Of a stretch of DNA of 6,538 nt, positions 1 to 5,715 are shown one piece after another. The DNA is from an uncultured Bacteroidales bacterium. Lineage in GTDB: Bacteria > Bacteroidota > Bacteroidia > Bacteroidales > Paludibacteraceae. Both the position numbers and the translations under genes were made by a program. The stretch's first letter is position 1. Every line of letters starts with the position of its first letter. The stretch is from positions 1-6,538 of the forward strand of contig CAKZZM010000023.1 of NCBI GenBank assembly GCA_937885465.1, in the 5' to 3' direction. The notes under the pieces were generated by a model. The model did not search any database and was not told the DNA's origin. It was given only the letters and a program-made list of their open reading frames with translations.

Positions 1-84
1 TCCAACCTCTTTGGCGACGTGCCAATCGCCATAGGTTGAATCATACAACCATACAAGCTGATTCGTAATTTGAGGTAATTTCAT
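1..84 (-). CDS. Partial CDS, unidentified protein (N-terminal 28 residues)
   Basis: An ATG at 84-82 opens a frame that runs off the window edge without a stop. The visible peptide begins MKLPQITNQLVWLYD and continues with STYGDWHVAKEVG. It has no signal peptide or membrane segment and I do not recognise the family. Support for a real gene comes from a well-formed Bacteroidetes promoter about 60 bases upstream and an AT-rich leader just before the ATG. It lies downstream of the flavin reductase gene on the same strand, but a hairpin terminator and its own promoter suggest separate transcription. Function unknown. Confidence 0.6.
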   Translation of the reverse strand, partial: MKLPQITNQLVWLYDSTYGDWHVAKEVG

Positions 85-100
85 GTGTTTTATTATTTAG

Positions 101-134
101 TAGGTTCATATAAGGGCTTATAGGTTCTTATAAG
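101..134. repeat. Direct repeat in the leader of the edge gene
   Basis: TAGGTTCATATAAG (101-114) and TAGGTTCTTATAAG (121-134) match at 13 of 14 positions with a 20-base period. The segment also holds short TATAAG/CTTATA inverted pairs. It lies between the predicted transcription start and the ATG of the edge gene, so it would be in that gene's 5' untranslated region. The repeat is visible in the sequence; any regulatory role is inference. Confidence 0.6.
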
Positions 135-140
135 TCGTTG

Positions 141-172
141 CAAAATTACTACTTCTTCTGCATATATGCAAG
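141..172 (-). promoter_or_regulatory. Bacteroidetes-type promoter for the edge gene
   Basis: On the minus strand, CTTG (172-169) is followed by exactly 20 bases and then TAATTTTG (148-141). This matches the Bacteroidetes primary sigma consensus TTTG-N19-21-TAnnTTTG, with one mismatch in the upstream element. The spacer holds a perfect 12-base palindrome, TGCATATATGCA (159-170), directly beside the upstream element, where a dimeric regulator could bind. Transcription would start near 134, giving a leader of about 50 bases before the ATG at 84. Confidence 0.65.
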
Positions 173-303
173 TTAAAGTCGGTGGGGTTCACATTGGTGA
201 GAATGATGTGGGAATGTACTATTTTTAAGATTTTATTCTTGCGGTGAGGGTAGAGTATCCTATAAGTATGGGTATAGTATCCCTATAGTGTTTTCATAGA
301 AAA

Positions 304-341
304 GCTGAACCATAGAAAGTTTACTTTTCTTAAGATTCAGC
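304..341 (-). terminator. Hairpin terminator after the flavin reductase gene
   Basis: GCTGAA (304-309) pairs with TTCAGC (336-341), and nested inside are AGAAA (314-318) and TTTCT (326-330). On the minus strand the structure begins a few bases after the TGA stop at 348-346 and is followed by a TTTTC run. This is what an intrinsic terminator for the flavin reductase transcript would look like. The stem is interrupted by unpaired bases, so its strength is uncertain. Confidence 0.55.
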
Positions 342-345
342 CTTT

Positions 346-909
346 TCACATCAGTTGTTTGCCGTCGGAGAAGGCTTTGCCGACGGTGTTGCCGAGTTCG
401 ATATAGGTGTGATGCACGGGGTCGAAGGTGATGAGGTGCATCTTCTCTACGTCGGGTTTGCCGTCAGCGGCGAGGTATTGCTCATTGCAAACGATACCGA
501 CAATCTCGCCAATGAGATAGCAGCCGTCCTCGGACTCGTCGATAAGGCGCGATACCCGACATTCCAACGTCATCGGCAGTTCTTTGAAGACAGGGGCATT
601 AACAGAAGGTGCTTTCTCTGCCGTCCATCCGGCACGCGCTATCTTGTCAGGCACTTTCCTGCCGGAAGCAATACCCACATAATCAGCCGCAACAAGCGTT
701 TCTGCCGTGGCAAAAGCCACTGTGAACTCAGGGTTGACAGCCAAGTTGTCGGTGGTGGCATGCGAGCCGAGCGAGATAAAAATCTCGTGCATATCCCATT
801 GTCCTCCCCATGCGGCATTCATCGCATTGGGGTTGCCGTTTTGGTCATACGTTCCGATAATCATTACCGGTTGTGGGAGTACCCACGCTGATGGTTGAAA
901 AGTCTTCAT
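346..909 (-). CDS. Flavin reductase family protein (FMN-binding split barrel)
   Basis: This 187-residue protein matches the flavin reductase-like, FMN-binding split-barrel family in length and pattern. Family hallmarks include the N-terminal P-x-P-V-MIIGTYDQNGNPNAMNAAW segment (about residues 12-34), the SLGSHATTDN loop (about 46-55) expected near the flavin phosphate, a DYVGIASGRKVPDK segment near residues 76-90, and a C-terminal FDPVHHTYIELG...VGKAFSDGK stretch. Members bind FMN and use NAD(P)H in cytoplasmic electron transfer; the substrate of this one is not predictable. It has no signal peptide. The start is the ATG at 909-907, after an AT-rich leader. It lies 141 bases downstream of the DUF4143 gene on the same strand. 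I found no consensus promoter in that gap, so it may be read from the upstream promoter or from a weak one. A hairpin terminator follows its stop. Confidence 0.9.
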   Translation of the reverse strand: MKTFQPSAWVLPQPVMIIGTYDQNGNPNAMNAAWGGQWDMHEIFISLGSHATTDNLAVNPEFTVAFATAETLVAADYVGIASGRKVPDKIARAGWTAEKAPSVNAPVFKELPMTLECRVSRLIDESEDGCYLIGEIVGIVCNEQYLAADGKPDVEKMHLITFDPVHHTYIELGNTVGKAFSDGKQLM

Positions 910-1050
910 GTTGTATGTTGTTATGTTTTACGAAATTGATATCTGACTACGTATATTGAATATTTTAATGTCTTTGTAGAAAATCTGAAGTATATTTGCG
1001 ATTTGAGAGTAGATGTAGGAATTGCCGATTATTGGTTTATGATTTGGGTT

Positions 1051-2370
1051 TTAGGCCATTTTTACCAGCCTCAAAGTCCAATCAGCGAGCGGAAGAGGAA
1101 CACTAAGCAATCCTCCGTTATATTGCAGGTTGTTCATGGAAAAACGTATTCGCAGTGACGGATTGTAGCGGTTGGTATATGACGCGAGGCTTCCTCCGCT
1201 GATACGTGTAGCCGACTTTACTTCCACAGGTATCACTTGATCCACTTGCTCTATCAGGAATTCAATCTCTGCCTGATTACCGCTTGTCCAATAATATGGC
1301 GTCCCATTGAGTAGTGGAACAAACGCCTGTAGAACCATGTTTTCAGCCATAGCCCCGCGGAACTCTTTGTACTCCGTACTGCCGGATAGAACCACTTCGG
1401 GAGCTAACCGAGCCATCCTGCGCAATAATCCGCAGTCTAATGCATACACCTTGAAAGCAGATAACTCGCGGTAAGCGGAAAGGGGAATACCGGGTTTACT
1501 GACATTATACAAACGGTAAATCAGCCCAGCTTCCTCCAACCAGAACAAGCCGTCCTCGTATTCGCGAGCACGGGCACCGCTGCGCACTACATTATAGAGA
1601 AATTTACGATTCTCTTTGGAAAGCTGTGATGGCAGCGATTGCCATAAAGCCGTTATACGGTTTACTTCCACCGGCGTGGCATATTTGGAAAAGTCGGCTT
1701 GATAAAGATACAAGATGTCCCCTAACACACGCTCCACTTCTTGCATACCTCTGTTTTCCAATAAGGCAATAACGGCTTCAGGCATACCTCCGCACACCAT
1801 ATAGCGACGATAAGAATCGGTCAGTTTGGACAGGATAATCTCAGGAAGATGGGAAAGAGAAAGATTTTGCTCTACATAATCAAAGGTAGATGGGTCGGCA
1901 GCGCGTAAGAACTCCCTGAAAGTCAATGGATAGAGCAACATCGTTTGCACCTTCCCCACAGGAACTGTCATACTCTTCTTCCGCACAGCCACGCCTAACA
2001 GAGAACCGGCAGCTATGATAGCATATTCCGGTGCATTTTCACAGAAGTATTTGAGCGAATTGAGGGCTGCTTCGGATTCCTGTATTTCATCAAAAATAAG
2101 CAATGTACGTTCCGGTAAGATGGGCACGGGTACATAAAGCGCCAACTCGCTTATCAAGCGTTTGGTGTCTTTGGTGCGAGTGAATAATTCGCGCAACTCC
2201 GGCATCTCGTCAAAATTCAGTTCCGCGACATACTCAAATTCACGTTTGCCGAACTCCCGCATCAGCCATGTTTTGCCTATTTGCCGTGCACCTTGCAGTA
2301 ATAACGGCTTACGATGCGGACTTTGTTTCCATGCTTTTAGTTGCTCAAAGGCATCTCTTTCTATTTGCAT
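1051..2370 (-). CDS. AAA+ ATPase with DUF4143 C-terminal domain
   Basis: This 439-residue protein has the usual length and layout of the large prokaryotic AAA/DUF4143 family. The N-terminal ATPase half shows a Walker A motif GARQIGKT at residues 27-34 and a Walker B motif LLIFDEIQ ending near residue 97, with D94 and E95 as the metal and catalytic acids. The C-terminal DUF4143 half ends in a restriction-endonuclease-like pattern: AEIEFLI (E368, E370), then IPVEVKSA (E383, K385), all apparently intact. No signal peptide or membrane segment is seen, so it is expected in the cytoplasm. The family is abundant in Bacteroidetes and its physiological role is not established. The start is the ATG at 2370-2368, giving a leader of roughly 95 bases from a consensus promoter at 2473-2504. 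That leader contains two hairpins. The gene is intact, unlike its upstream neighbours. Confidence 0.9.
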   Translation of the reverse strand: MQIERDAFEQLKAWKQSPHRKPLLLQGARQIGKTWLMREFGKREFEYVAELNFDEMPELRELFTRTKDTKRLISELALYVPVPILPERTLLIFDEIQESEAALNSLKYFCENAPEYAIIAAGSLLGVAVRKKSMTVPVGKVQTMLLYPLTFREFLRAADPSTFDYVEQNLSLSHLPEIILSKLTDSYRRYMVCGGMPEAVIALLENRGMQEVERVLGDILYLYQADFSKYATPVEVNRITALWQSLPSQLSKENRKFLYNVVRSGARAREYEDGLFWLEEAGLIYRLYNVSKPGIPLSAYRELSAFKVYALDCGLLRRMARLAPEVVLSGSTEYKEFRGAMAENMVLQAFVPLLNGTPYYWTSGNQAEIEFLIEQVDQVIPVEVKSATRISGGSLASYTNRYNPSLRIRFSMNNLQYNGGLLSVPLPLADWTLRLVKMA

Positions 2371-2400
2371 ATACAGCTTCTATATATTAAAATCTGCTTC

Positions 2401-2423
2401 TATATAACAAATTCTGTTATATA
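2401..2423. repeat. AT-rich inverted repeat in the AAA+ leader
   Basis: TATATAACA (2401-2409) and TGTTATATA (2415-2423) are perfect 9-base arms around a 5-base centre. The dyad lies about 30 bases upstream of the AAA+ ATG and downstream of its promoter. It could act as a DNA operator or as an RNA hairpin near the ribosome entry site. The symmetry is visible; the role is inference. Confidence 0.55.
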
Positions 2424-2439
2424 CTTTCTTTGTGGATGT

Positions 2440-2459
2440 CGCAAGTGGGGACACTTGCG
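2440..2459. repeat. GC-rich hairpin at the start of the AAA+ transcript
   Basis: CGCAAGTG (2440-2447) and CACTTGCG (2452-2459) form an 8-bp perfect stem with a 4-base loop. The predicted transcription start lies near 2466, so the hairpin would begin within about ten bases of the mRNA 5' end. That position fits an mRNA-stabilising or attenuating element. The same arm core, GCAAGTG/CACTTGC, recurs in the palindrome at 2759-2788, which also allows a dispersed REP-like repeat. Confidence 0.6.
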
Positions 2460-2472
2460 CTCCTGGCGGCTG

Positions 2473-2504
2473 CAAAGGTACTATTTTTTATTGAATTAAA
2501 CAAA
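2473..2504 (-). promoter_or_regulatory. Bacteroidetes consensus promoter for the AAA+ gene
   Basis: On the minus strand, TTTG (2504-2501) is followed by exactly 20 bases and then TACCTTTG (2480-2473). Both elements match the Bacteroidetes primary-sigma consensus without mismatch, and the usual CA follows. Transcription would start near 2466 and run into the AAA+ ATPase gene after a leader of about 95 bases. Confidence 0.8.
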
Positions 2505-2510
2505 TAAAAG

Positions 2511-2577
2511 TGCCGAAATTGTGTGTTTTTACACATTTTTGGCATCGTATTTCGTGGTTATTTACACATTTTCGGTA
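2511..2577. repeat. Three copies of a TGCCnAAAnTGTGT motif upstream of the AAA+ promoter
   Basis: One copy reads on the plus strand, TGCCGAAATTGTGT (2511-2524). Two read on the minus strand: TGCCAAAAATGTGTAAA (2544-2528) and TACCGAAAATGTGTAAA (2577-2561). The two minus copies match at 15 of 17 positions and are 33 bases apart. Each pair matches at 12 or more of 14 core positions. Copies one and two face each other and could form an imperfect hairpin. The cluster begins a few bases upstream of the promoter's upstream element, where repeated binding sites for a regulator would be expected. Confidence 0.5.
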
Positions 2578-2758
2578 CTTTATGTGTGCCGGCAGTTAGA
2601 CTTTTTCTTCATTATTAATATTTTAGCAAGACGATTCTCACAAGGGTTCCGATTATTTGTGTTCGCGACTCGTCGGTCTTTTGTCATGCTTCTGTCAGGG
2701 AGGTGAGTCGGCTGTCTCTCGGTTAGATGTGCCAAAAACAAAACAAACACGATTTACA

Positions 2759-2788
2759 AGAGCAAGTGACCTTTCAGCCACTTGCTCT
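2759..2788 (-). terminator. Palindrome, probable terminator after the BspA-type tail remnant
   Basis: AGAGCAAGTG (2759-2768) and CACTTGCTCT (2779-2788) are perfect 10-base arms around a 10-base loop. On the minus strand it starts 32 bases after the TAA stop of the tail remnant, which is where a transcription terminator would lie. The following sequence has only a weak T-run, so a REP-like palindrome is the alternative. Confidence 0.5.
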
Positions 2789-2820
2789 CCTTTGTACATT
2801 GTACTTTGTGCCTTTGCACG

Positions 2821-2958
2821 TTATTTCACCTCTTGACCTATTACGGTATATACCTTCTCTCCTCGGATGATGTAGATTTGACCGTTGCGGAGGATGAGCC
2901 TACCTCGTTCTTCTTCCTGACGAGAAGAGAATATTTCTTCGATACCTGTCGGCAACGC
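2821..2958 (-). pseudogene. Orphan C-terminal tail of a second BspA-like secreted protein
   Basis: The minus strand encodes about 45 residues ending in LRNGQIYIIRGEKVYTVIGQEVK and a TAA stop at 2823-2821. This is clearly homologous to the end of the BspA-like gene just upstream (VVRNGQILILRGDKTFTITGQEVK). Both are preceded by a TGIE segment, and the last bases (GAGGTGAAATA) are identical. No signal peptide, LRR body or plausible start precedes it. The frame stays open up to the neighbouring stop at 3048, but the translated bridge is just the terminator palindrome and flanking DNA. I read it as the 3' remnant of a paralogue lost by deletion, possibly by recombination between tandem copies. An exapted tail module cannot be excluded. 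Confidence 0.75.
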
Positions 2959-2983
2959 GGATTTGCCGGGAAAGGAAACAGAA

Positions 2984-3003
2984 CGCAGGTCTGACGACCT
3001 GCG
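2984..3003 (-). terminator. Hairpin after the BspA-like gene
   Basis: CGCAGGTC (2984-2991) and GACCTGCG (2996-3003) form an 8-bp GC-rich stem with a 4-base loop, 44 bases downstream of the TAG stop at 3050-3048. On the minus strand it is followed by a T-rich stretch (TTCTGTTTCC). A terminator is likely; a dispersed Bacteroides palindrome is also possible. Confidence 0.55.
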
Positions 3004-3047
3004 CAGATGACGAAGAAAATGAATAATATTACGGGAAAGGGACGAAA

Positions 3048-3820
3048 CTATTTCACCTCTTGGCCTGTGATGGTGAAGGTTTTGTCACCACGGAGGATGA
3101 GGATTTGACCATTGCGAACTACTTTAAGAGGATCTGTTGTGCTAATGGTGTTTTCAATCCCTGTTGTACCTGCAGATTCTTGAATATGTAGGAAATTACA
3201 CCAAACAGGCGCGGTTGCATATTTAGATAGGCTTCCTTCAGGTACATATAATATGCAATTATTATAATCTACAGATTCAAACATATTGTCAGAAACGACA
3301 ATTGGATTAGGATTGTAATTGTGTACTTCTACAAGATTTGGCATCCTGCTGCATAATCCGGCTGGCAAATATTCCACATTTTCGCCAAATGATATTTTTT
3401 GCACATAAGCATGTGTATATCGCTCAGGGATAGTTTCATTCGGCAGAGCGTCTAAACAGAAAGGGTTCTCTGTATATCGCTCATTGCTAAAAGGTAGTAG
3501 CATTTGAAAATCGTTGCAATGTGTTGCATTCCAAACTAACTCAGTAAGTGTACTCTGCCAGAATGCATATGAACCGATATATTCTACTGTACTAGGAACT
3601 GTTAATTTGGTTATCCACTTCTCGGTTGAATAGAATGCACCTGCGGCAATCAATCGCGTTCCTTCTTTAATGGAATAATCACTATCTACTTGGATATCTT
3701 CAGGCCAAGTCTCAAGTCCTGACTCATTAATATATGAAATATCATCAGGTGCGCGGCGAAAACCCAATATTAGGCAATCTCCTATATACAAGGCTCCATT
3801 TTCCCATTTTGTATTATTAA
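3048..3820 (-). pseudogene. 3' half of the BspA-like LRR protein gene, cut off by a MITE
   Basis: This frame carries the C-terminal half of the secreted LRR protein. From the insertion point it reads NNTKWENGALYIGDCLI, a typical BspA inter-repeat segment. LRR_5-type repeats follow (for example KLTVPSTVEYIGSYAFW), then CILYVPEGSLSKYATAPVW, the capping motif usually found at the end of BspA repeat blocks. The protein ends with a short tail, VVRNGQILILRGDKTFTITGQEVK, common at the C-terminus of Bacteroidales secreted proteins. The first usable start downstream of the insertion would be a TTG at 3791-3789, with no ribosome site and no signal peptide, so this half is unlikely to be made as a functional secreted protein. 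It is in frame with the 5' half once the element and one target duplication are removed, which implies recent disruption. Confidence 0.85.
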
Positions 3821-3983
3821 CTAAAGTTTCCCACTTACTTAGCCAAAAATTTTAATTTTTGGATAATTTTGGATAATTTTTGACCAAAATATCAAGAAAA
3901 CGAAGTTTTTTTTCGCCCAATTCGTTTAATTCGCCGACAAAATAAATAATAAGTTGTTGATTCTCTGATGTGGGAAACTTTAG
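3821..3983. mobile_element. 163-bp MITE-like element with 14-bp TIRs and 7-bp target duplication
   Basis: The ends are perfect inverted repeats: CTAAAGTTTCCCAC at 3821-3834 and its complement at 3970-3983. Identical 7-base direct repeats, TTATTAA, flank it at 3814-3820 and 3984-3990. The interior is AT-rich and has no reading frame of note. It includes a palindrome, CCAAAAATT-TT-AATTTTTGG (3843-3862), a tandem GGATAATTTT (3861-3880) and a run of eight T (3906-3913). Lacking a transposase, it must have been moved in trans by an insertion sequence with the same ends. I cannot name that family; a 7-bp duplication fits only some IS groups. It sits inside the BspA-like gene and supplies its premature TAA. 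Confidence 0.9.
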
Positions 3984-4858
3984 TTATTAAAATAGATATT
4001 TGTTCCCCAAAATGCATCTGCGTCAATGTATTTTAACGAATTAGGTAGTTGAATGGACGAAAGGCCAACACATTTTCCAAAAGCGAAATTATCAATATAT
4101 TCAATAGAATTATTTAATGTTATTGATGTCAAATCCTTACATTCCGCAAAGGCATCATCCCCCAGATATATTATGTTACTAGGCAACGAAATAGATTGTA
4201 TGCCACTTCTGCGGAATGCATCGAATGGAATTGCTTGCAGAGATTCTGGAATTGTAATAGCAGTCAGATTGATGCAATCAGAAAAAGTTGAAGATTTAAT
4301 AGAAGTTATACCTTCTGAAATTATTACTCCATGAATATGCCCTTTATAACTCTCTAACTCAGACATGACACGTGAATCTTCAGTCATATCACCTGTCCCA
4401 GTAAATCTAATCGTATCATTAGAAAAACTATAATACACATTTTCTCCACATTGACCAGAAATAGGCTTCTTGGTAATAACCGAAAATGCTCCATTTTTCA
4501 ATTCTGCACTTCCATAGTAGTTCATTAGTTGAGCGTCTTGTATCTCAACGTAGTCACCAACAGAAAGCGCAAACATATCATAACTTAGCGAAGCCGTCAA
4601 ACGAAAGCATTGTAATCGAGTCGTAGATCCTGTCTCCACATCATCTATGTAGAAAGTGGCATTCTGGTAGTCTGGATACCCATCTTTCCATTTTGTCACA
4701 TAGCCTCTCACAGTATATGTACCAGAGGCTGTTTTCCCAGAACTTAGACCCAAATTAGCATACTCGGTCATTACTTCTGCTACCGTCATGTAGTTTTGCT
4801 GCGCGTATATAGCGTTTATTATGGTCAACGCAAGCGCAAAAAGATAAATCTTTTTCAT
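3980..4858 (-). CDS. 5' part of a secreted OB-fold/BspA-type LRR protein, truncated by a MITE
   Basis: The 292-residue product starts at the ATG 4858-4856 with a clear signal peptide: MKK, a hydrophobic stretch, and likely cleavage after IYA (residue 19). Residues from about 24 to 130 (TVAEVMTEY ... GTYTVRGYVTKW ... VGDYVEIQDAQL) resemble the OB-fold domain of Bacteroidales secreted proteins. Next comes a BspA-like opening, GQCGENVYYSF...IRFTGTGDM, then at least three LRR_5 repeats of the form LTSITLNNSIEYIDNFAFGKC. BspA-like proteins are surface or secreted and are linked to adhesion; the target here is unknown. The last codons and the TAA at 3982-3980 come from the inserted element, so the repeat domain is cut about halfway and the C-terminal tail is lost. 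The original protein would be 546 residues. It is 10 bases downstream of a 49-residue gene and may share its transcript. Confidence 0.85.
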   Translation of the reverse strand: MKKIYLFALALTIINAIYAQQNYMTVAEVMTEYANLGLSSGKTASGTYTVRGYVTKWKDGYPDYQNATFYIDDVETGSTTRLQCFRLTASLSYDMFALSVGDYVEIQDAQLMNYYGSAELKNGAFSVITKKPISGQCGENVYYSFSNDTIRFTGTGDMTEDSRVMSELESYKGHIHGVIISEGITSIKSSTFSDCINLTAITIPESLQAIPFDAFRRSGIQSISLPSNIIYLGDDAFAECKDLTSITLNNSIEYIDNFAFGKCVGLSSIQLPNSLKYIDADAFWGTNIYFNN

Positions 4859-4868
4859 TGTTTGATGA

Positions 4869-5018
4869 TTATATGATTGTTACTTCATTCCTTTTTACTG
4901 TCACAGCATCTTCTCCATAATGGTTATAATCTCCATTACAGATTGTAATATACACTCCTTTTGTTTCTAATACCATGTATCTTTTTCCTTGATACATTAC
5001 AATATCAGCTTTCTTCAT
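4869..5018 (-). CDS. Small protein of unknown function, 49 residues
   Basis: The ATG at 5018-5016 starts a 49-residue frame ending at a TAA (4871-4869), 10 bases before the BspA-like start codon. The sequence (MKKADIVMYQGKRYMVLETK, then GVYITICNGDYNHYGEDAVTVKRNEVTII) is regular and alternates hydrophobic and charged residues. It suggests a small beta-barrel of the SH3-like kind: a 'D-I-V-x-Y-x-G-K-R-Y' opening and a 'VKRNEVT' closing strand. There is no signal peptide or cysteine pair, so it is probably cytoplasmic. The frame stays open to a GTG at 5150, giving 93 residues, but the extra N-terminal part looks unstructured and I prefer the ATG. No consensus promoter was found upstream. The fold is a guess from pattern and I cannot name a family. 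Confidence 0.55.
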   Translation of the reverse strand: MKKADIVMYQGKRYMVLETKGVYITICNGDYNHYGEDAVTVKRNEVTII

Positions 5019-5286
5019 AACATTCAATATTATTTCCCTCTTACGCCTTTGGGAATTGGCATACAAAAAGTGCGAACTTTCGCTTTTAATCATATTGGTA
5101 AATTCGGGCTTCGACTCCCATAGACTCCAATATATGCAGAAAGTCCACACTTACGGTGTGAACATTCGCTATATTTCGGAAGTCTATTACAATGTGTCGA
5201 AGATTGAATTTATCCTAATAAAGCAAATGCTTATTTATGTATGTTGCCTTTTAATCGTTTTTTATCATAGGCGGATTTTGTTTTCG

Positions 5287-5715
5287 TTACTTATTCTGTT
5301 CCAAGTATGTTTCTATATCTTGTTCAGTGGGGAGTTGGAGACGGTATTTGCTGACAAGAACACTGTCTGCCAAACCTTCCGTGGCATATTGTACAGTTGT
5401 CTTTCCGTAGTCTGAGCATAACAATAAACCAATTGGCGGATTGTCATCCGGTTGCATCACTTCATGACGGAAATAGTTAAGATACATATTCAACTGGGAC
5501 GCATACTCATGACGGAAACGGTCGGTCTTCAACTCGACAATCAAATGGCATTTGAGAATGCGGTGGTAGAAAATCAAATCCGCCTTGAAGTAGTCACTGT
5601 CAATCAAAATCCGTTTTTGGCGTGCTTCAAAACAGAAACCATTCCCTAATTCCAACAAGAACTGCTGCAGGTGGTTCAGGATTGACGTTTCGAGTTTGGT
5701 TTCCGTATAGGCAGC
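5287..5715 (-). pseudogene. C-terminal nuclease half of the split YhcG/DUF1016 gene
   Basis: After the amber codon at 5718-5716 the same frame continues without interruption: AAYTETKLETSILNHLQQF, then LLELGNGFCFEARQKRILID, to a TAA at 5289-5287. This is the PD-(D/E)XK nuclease domain of YhcG/DUF1016. In whole-gene numbering the catalytic pattern is D278 in KADLIFYH, with E293 and K295 in IVELK, followed by a conserved QLNMYLNYF helix and PIGLLLCSDYG strand. All expected residues are present and no second lesion is seen, so the stop is likely recent. The only start codon near the domain is a TTG at 5658-5656 without a ribosome site; independent translation looks unlikely. It would be made only by read-through, reinitiation or reversion. 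Confidence 0.85.

Larger units (their letters stand above)
2371..2820. other. Non-coding stretch rich in dyads, upstream of the AAA+ gene
   Basis: No convincing gene lies here. From the AAA+ start upward it holds an AT-rich dyad (2401-2423), a GC-rich hairpin (2440-2459), the AAA+ promoter (2473-2504), three copies of a TGCCnAAAnTGTGT motif (2511-2577), about 180 bases with no clear signal (2578-2758), and a terminator-like palindrome (2759-2788) next to the BspA-type tail remnant. GCTTCTATATA also occurs twice, at 2376-2386 and 2396-2406. For the size of the region this is a lot of short symmetry, suggesting regulatory sequence, remnants of small repeats, or both. Confidence 0.6.

Noticed and set aside
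355..891. 178-codon plus-strand open frame
   Set aside because: It lies antisense to the flavin reductase gene, its translation resembles no protein, and it has no promoter or leader.
991..998. TATATTTG on the plus strand as a promoter -7 element
   Set aside because: The nearest upstream TTTG is only 14 bases away and no plus-strand gene follows.
2580..2687. Minus-strand 35-residue frame starting MTKDRRVANTNN
   Set aside because: No ribosome site, promoter or recognisable pattern; composition looks like chance.
2521..2706. Plus-strand 61-codon open frame beginning with GTG
   Set aside because: Low-complexity hydrophobic translation, no promoter, and it covers the repeated motifs upstream of the AAA+ gene.
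3864..3871. TAATTTTG inside the MITE as an outward promoter
   Set aside because: There is no TTTG-like element 19-21 bases upstream, and such AT-rich matches are expected by chance.
5217..5235. AATAAAGCA/TGCTTATT dyad as terminator of the YhcG gene
   Set aside because: The stem is short, AT-rich and bulged and lies more than 50 bases past the stop; too weak to call.
5056..5415. 119-codon plus-strand open frame across the small gene and the YhcG 3' end
   Set aside because: It overlaps two better-supported minus-strand frames and has no promoter. A conserved look around HTYGVNIRYISEVYYN was considered but could not be tied to any family.
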